From the NCBI GenBank assembly GCA_011050175.1, contig DRGF01000011.1, positions 1 to 8,237 of the forward strand: a DNA stretch of 8,237 nt, given 5' to 3'. Numbering within the stretch: position 1 is the first letter of the stretch; every line of letters starts with the position of its first letter. The notes below the pieces were generated by a model. It had not been told where the DNA came from and ran no database searches. It was given only the letters and a program-made list of their open reading frames with translations. Shown piece by piece: positions 5,214 through 8,237 of the stretch. Position numbers and translations under genes: made by a program. Origin of the DNA: Thermococcus sp. (lineage in GTDB: Archaea; Methanobacteriota_B; Thermococci; Thermococcales; Thermococcaceae).

Positions 5214-5235
5214 CCTTTCGACCCCTATCGAAAGG
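5214..5235. promoter_or_regulatory. Inverted repeat CCTTTCGA / TCGAAAGG upstream of the tldD promoter
   Basis: Perfect 8-bp arms (5214-5221 and 5228-5235) are separated by CCCCTA and end 10 nt before the tldD TATA box. This is a suitable place for an activator or for a repressor that blocks TBP/TFB. The core arms are the same as those at 5140-5151 on the divergent side. Confidence 0.45.
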
Positions 5236-5244
5236 CTCAAAAGA

Positions 5245-5253
5245 CTTTTATAG
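5245..5253 (+). promoter_or_regulatory. BRE/TATA promoter of the tldD-tldE operon
   Basis: CTTTTATAG preceded by A-rich CAAAAGA lies about 46-54 nt before the tldD ATG; transcription should begin near 5275, giving a leader of about 24 nt with GGTGAT. The 215-nt divergent region 5084-5298 contains this promoter, the Cys-rich gene promoter and the two inverted repeats. I see no other gene in it. Confidence 0.6.
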
Positions 5254-5298
5254 TCGGCCCCCTCACAATGAACTAGACAAACTTCAACGGTGATGAAC

Positions 5299-6666
5299 AT
5301 GGAGGTACTTGAAAGGGCCCTTAAGTGGGCTGAGGAAAACCTTAAGGCTGAGTACATAGAGCTCCGCTACGAGAACCTGAGAAAAACGACGCTCGGCCTC
5401 AAGGACGGCGTTTTTACCAGCTTTACCGGGAAACTGAACCGGGGCGTTGCGATAAGGGTTCTCGCGGACGGTGCATGGGGATTTGCCTCGACCAGCGACC
5501 TCTCGAACCTTGAGAAGAAGATAGAAGAGGCATACAAGCTCGCCAAAGCTGCAGCGCAGACGAAGAAGGAGAAAATCCAGCTCGCGGAGATAGACCCTGT
5601 TGAAGACTTCGTGAAGAGCAAGATGAAGGTCAAGCCGAGGGAAGTTGACATCGAGGAGAAGGTCGCTCACCTCAGGGAGCTTGAGAAGCTTCTGAAGGAG
5701 GACGAGGCCGTCAAGAGCGTCCAGGTGCGCTACGAGGACGGTAGCGGCGAAAAGATACTCCTCACCAACGAGGGGACGCGCATAGAGTGGGACTACAACT
5801 ACCTTTACCAGGGCGCCTACGTCACCGGAAAGGCCGACGGAAAGCTGGCCATGGCGAGGGACAGCATTGGAGCTGTTGACTACGGCTGGGAGCTCATGAC
5901 AGAGATAGAGCCCAACGAGAAGGTCGTTGAGAGGCTTCTTAGAAAAATGCACAGCCAGCTGAAGGGCGTTGCCCCGAAGCGCGGTGAGTGGCCGATCGTT
6001 GCCGGCCCGATAGTCGTCGGAATCATCGCCCACGAGGCGCTCGGCCACCTCGCTGAGGCTGATTTGACGATAAACTCGCCCTTCAAAGACCTCATCGGCA
6101 AGCAGATAGCTCCGGAGTACGTCACTATGAGCGAGCGCTACGTTGAAGGCGGCTTTGGAAACGACAAGTACGACGATGAGGGCGTCCCGGTCAAGGACAT
6201 CCACATCATCGAGAACGGTACCCTCAAGGAGATAATGCTCAACCGTGAGTACGCCCACAAGTGGGGCATGGAGCCGAACGGCCACGCGAGGGCCGAGAGC
6301 TACCGCTACCCGCCGATCATCAGGATGAGGAACACGGTCTTCGAGCCGGGCGACCACTCCTTCGAGGAGCTCATCGAGGACATCAAGTTCGGCTACTACG
6401 TCGTCGACTTCCGCGGCGGCCAGGCCCAGCTCAACAGCGCCTTCCAGGTCGGCATCCAGGAGGGCTACGTCATCAGGAACGGTGAAATTGCCGAGCCGAT
6501 AAGGGACACCTCGATTACCGGCGTCGCCATCGAGGCCCTGAAGAAGATTTCAGCGGTTGGCAAGGACTTCGGCCTTGAGGTCGGCTTCTGCGGAAAGGGA
6601 CAGACGGCCTTCGTGAGCTCCGGTGGGCCGCACATGCGCTTTGACGGAGGAATCATCATCGGGTGA
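5299..6666 (+). CDS. tldD: TldD, catalytic zinc metalloprotease subunit of TldD/TldE
   Basis: A 455-aa protein of the TldD/PmbA family. The catalytic motif HEALGH (H245-E246, H250) is intact within GIIAHEALGHLAEADL. The family's C-terminal cysteine is present in GLEVGFCGKGQ (C431), and it probably completes the zinc site with the two histidines. Also visible are RMRNTVFEPGDHSFEELI and GGQAQLNSAFQVGIQEGY, both typical of the fold. TldD and TldE form a heterodimer whose closed cavity cleaves unfolded peptides; in E. coli it is needed to mature microcin B17 and to degrade the CcdA antitoxin. ATG at 5299 is preferred over GTG 5290 and ATG 5293 because GGTGAT (5289-5294) then lies four bases before it. 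It forms an operon with tldE 10 nt downstream and is divergent from the Cys-rich gene. Confidence 0.95.
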   Translation: MEVLERALKWAEENLKAEYIELRYENLRKTTLGLKDGVFTSFTGKLNRGVAIRVLADGAWGFASTSDLSNLEKKIEEAYKLAKAAAQTKKEKIQLAEIDPVEDFVKSKMKVKPREVDIEEKVAHLRELEKLLKEDEAVKSVQVRYEDGSGEKILLTNEGTRIEWDYNYLYQGAYVTGKADGKLAMARDSIGAVDYGWELMTEIEPNEKVVERLLRKMHSQLKGVAPKRGEWPIVAGPIVVGIIAHEALGHLAEADLTINSPFKDLIGKQIAPEYVTMSERYVEGGFGNDKYDDEGVPVKDIHIIENGTLKEIMLNREYAHKWGMEPNGHARAESYRYPPIIRMRNTVFEPGDHSFEELIEDIKFGYYVVDFRGGQAQLNSAFQVGIQEGYVIRNGEIAEPIRDTSITGVAIEALKKISAVGKDFGLEVGFCGKGQTAFVSSGGPHMRFDGGIIIG

Positions 6667-6676
6667 GGTGATGGAG

Positions 6677-8002
6677 ATGGAGAACCTCATACGCCACGCT
6701 GAGAAGCTCTTCGATGAAGTTGAGATCGCCGTTTACCGGTCGAGGGACGTTAGCGCAAGCGTCGAGCTCAACGAGATTTCGATGGCCTCAACGAGGAGCG
6801 GGGCAGTGACAATAGTCAGGGGAATAAAGGACAAGCGCCTCGGCCTTGCCATGGTGGACAGCGACGAGGAAAGCCGTGTCAAGGAGGCGATTGAGCAGGC
6901 GGCAAAGATGGCGAAGCTGAACAGCAGGGACGAGAAGTGGGTCTCCCTGCCGGAGCCCGGAAAATACAGGGAGAAGCCAAAGCCAAACTACGAGCTCAAG
7001 GAGGCCTCTCCAGACGGGCTCGTCGAGATGCTCGTCAAAGCGATAAAGCTCGCCCGCGAGAAGGACAAGAACGCCATCGTTGCCGGCGGAGAGGGCGGCG
7101 TCAGCTGGGAGGAGAGGCACATAGTCAACTCCCACGGGATAGACGTCTTCCAGGAAGGGGGTGCGGCGTTCTTCTTCCTTGAGCTTGTCGGCAGGAAGGA
7201 AGGCGTTGTGACGCCGGGAATCTTCGACTTCGACGCGAAGCGCAGCCTTGACCTTGACGTTGAAGGTGTCGTGGAGAGGGCCGTACAGAAGGTCGGCTGG
7301 GCCTACAACGTGAAGGCCAGCAAAAACGAGGAAGTGCCGGTAATCTTCGGCCCCTGGGCGATTGCCGGGCTCTTCAGCTACGCGCTCTTTCCGGCCTTCA
7401 GCGGGGAGAGGCTCGTCAAGGAGACGACTCCGCTCGCCGGAAAGGTCGGCGAGAAGGTAGCGAGCGACGTCATCACGATGTACGACGACCCGTTCCACGA
7501 GCTCTCGCTTGAGCCCGTCATAGCCGATGGCGAGGGCGTTCCGACGAGGAAGAACGTCCTCATCGAGGACGGAACCTTCGAGGGCTTCGTCTGGGACAAC
7601 TACTGGGCAAAGGTCTACGGTACGGAGAGCACCGGAAACGGCAAGCGCGACCTGAGGAGCGGCGGAATCAACATCGGCTTCCACAGCATGGTCATCGAGA
7701 ACGGAAAGCGCTCGCTGGAGGACGTAATCTCGGAAATCGAGCGCGGTTACCTCGTGGACGGTGTGCAGGGCGCGCACTCAAGCAACCCGGACAACGGAAA
7801 CTTCGCAGTCACGGCGAACCCGGCCTTCCTCATTGAGGACGGAGAAGTGGTTGGTTCGAGCGTCTTCCTCATCGCCGGCAACGTCTACGAGCTCCTCAGA
7901 CAGGCCAGCGAAGTGACGAAGGAGCAGACCGTAATGCCCTCCGGCACCACGATCATAACGCCGTTCATCAAGTTCGAAAACGTGAAGATAGCGGGGAAGT
8001 GA
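6677..8002 (+). CDS. tldE: TldE/PmbA, non-catalytic partner subunit of TldD/TldE
   Basis: A 441-aa homologue of TldD lacking the zinc motif: the region matching HEALGH reads GPWAIAGLFSYALFPAFSG (about 225-243), with no histidine pair. Family features include VPTRKNVLIEDGTFEGFVWDNYWA, and a late GAHSSNPDNGNFAV (365-378) typical of the PmbA/TldE branch. TldE is required with TldD to build the peptide-holding cavity and is thought to add little chemistry itself. The start is set at ATG 6677, where GGTGAT (6667-6672) precedes by four bases and overlaps the region just after the tldD stop; ATG 6671 would add two residues. The gap from tldD is 10 nt, so the two are one operon and probably translated in balance. 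A T-rich tract follows the stop. Confidence 0.94.
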   Translation: MENLIRHAEKLFDEVEIAVYRSRDVSASVELNEISMASTRSGAVTIVRGIKDKRLGLAMVDSDEESRVKEAIEQAAKMAKLNSRDEKWVSLPEPGKYREKPKPNYELKEASPDGLVEMLVKAIKLAREKDKNAIVAGGEGGVSWEERHIVNSHGIDVFQEGGAAFFFLELVGRKEGVVTPGIFDFDAKRSLDLDVEGVVERAVQKVGWAYNVKASKNEEVPVIFGPWAIAGLFSYALFPAFSGERLVKETTPLAGKVGEKVASDVITMYDDPFHELSLEPVIADGEGVPTRKNVLIEDGTFEGFVWDNYWAKVYGTESTGNGKRDLRSGGINIGFHSMVIENGKRSLEDVISEIERGYLVDGVQGAHSSNPDNGNFAVTANPAFLIEDGEVVGSSVFLIAGNVYELLRQASEVTKEQTVMPSGTTIITPFIKFENVKIAGK

Positions 8003-8007
8003 ATCCG

Positions 8008-8036
8008 ACTTTCTGTCTCTTCTTTTCCTAACTTTT
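8008..8036 (+). terminator. Pyrimidine/T-rich terminator after tldE
   Basis: A run of T-rich clusters (ACTTTCTGTCTC, TTCTTTTCC, CTTTTA) begins 6 nt after the tldE stop. This is the usual intrinsic archaeal signal, which needs no hairpin. Confidence 0.5.
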
Positions 8037-8039
8037 AGG

Positions 8040-8059
8040 GTGTTTTATCAAGAAAACAC
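8040..8059. repeat. Inverted repeat between the convergent tldE and the downstream gene
   Basis: GTGTTTT (8040-8046) and AAAACAC (8053-8059) form a perfect 7-bp stem with a 6-nt loop, midway in the 95-nt space between two converging genes. The stem is AT-rich and would be weak at high temperature, so a role in two-way termination is only possible. Confidence 0.35.
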
Positions 8060-8097
8060 TCGCTTTTAAGCCCATGTTCTCCCCACAAAACATCGCT

Positions 8098-8237
8098 TCA
8101 AGACTTAAAGACCCCGAAGTCTATCGCGATGTTGAACTGCCTCGGCGCGTAGGGGCGGACTTTCCTCCGGTCAAGGAACTCGACCTCAAAGCCGAGCTCC
8201 CTCGCTACGGCCTTAATCTTCGCCTCGTGCTCCGAGA
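8098..8237 (-). CDS. 3' end of an unrecognised gene (C-terminal 46 residues)
   Basis: The minus strand is open from the window edge to a TGA at 8098-8100. The visible C-terminus reads in part HEAKIKAVARELGFEVEF, then LDRRKVRPYAPRQFNIAIDFGVFKS. A helix with an ARELGFEVE pattern followed by basic residues and a beta-rich end would fit a compact cytosolic enzyme or RNA-binding protein, but I cannot name the family from this fragment. Codon choice looks coding: third positions are strongly G/C, as in the neighbours, and no other frame is as good. The gene converges on tldE with 95 nt between them. Confidence 0.6.
   Translation of the reverse strand, partial: SEHEAKIKAVARELGFEVEFLDRRKVRPYAPRQFNIAIDFGVFKS

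Noticed and set aside
5084..5298. Small RNA or tRNA in the 215-nt divergent intergenic region
   Set aside because: No cloverleaf or GC-rich stems were seen; hyperthermophile structural RNAs are GC-rich, while this stretch is AT-rich. Promoters and inverted repeats explain it.
5284..6357. A 357-codon minus-strand open frame opposite tldD
   Set aside because: It is a shadow of tldD, which has the intact HEALGH motif; no promoter or ribosome site serves the antisense frame.
6788..7777. A 329-codon minus-strand open frame opposite tldE
   Set aside because: It is a shadow of tldE caused by the G/C-rich third positions; the product has no family features.

Overview
The window looks like chromosomal DNA of a hyperthermophilic euryarchaeon of the order Thermococcales, most likely Thermococcus. 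The grounds are archaeal promoters (BRE/TATA boxes about 20-50 nt before starts), a repeated GGTGAT-N4-ATG start context, tightly packed genes, and protein families typical of Pyrococcus/Thermococcus: an archaeal YchF-type G protein with an NKAD motif, a two-cysteine aspartate racemase, an archaeal CYTH/CyaB protein and a TldD-TldE pair. Coding regions are about 55-60 % GC, with a distinctly AT-richer patch around 4620-5220. No rRNA, tRNA, CRISPR array or transposase was seen.

Layout. (1) Positions 1-1513, plus strand: the 3' part of a UbiX-type flavin prenyltransferase, an Lrp/AsnC regulator and a CYTH-domain (CyaB-like) protein, separated by 0-1 nt and so probably one transcript. (2) Positions 1510-5083, minus strand, read right to left: a secreted or membrane-anchored protein with a cysteine-rich C-terminus; a 71-aa two-helix membrane protein overlapping it; a 77-aa three-helix membrane protein; a small cupin; an aspartate racemase; and a YchF-family GTPase. 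Promoter-like sequences divide this strand into about four transcripts. The YchF gene ends tail-to-tail with cyaB, and the two stop codons share one TTAA. (3) Positions 5299-8002, plus strand: tldD and tldE, divergent from the cysteine-rich gene. (4) Positions 8098-8237, minus strand: the 3' end of an unrecognised gene.

The most interesting part is about 4188-6670. The C-terminal 83 residues of the 236-aa protein contain 18 cysteines, and their spacing resembles the archaeal bacteriocin halocin C8, including its two-part layout of an N-terminal domain followed by a Cys-rich peptide. A tiny membrane-protein gene is overlapped with it, as expected for an immunity or export partner. Across the intergenic region lies the TldD/TldE protease, whose bacterial version (PmbA/TldD) matures microcin B17 and cleaves small peptides. 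Inverted repeats built from TTTCG and CGAAA sit just upstream of both divergent promoters, and the same TTTCG-N2-CGAAA palindrome recurs upstream of the ychF promoter. A peptide-antibiotic locus of this kind is an inference from one window. TldD/TldE are widespread housekeeping proteins in archaea and their proximity may be accidental.
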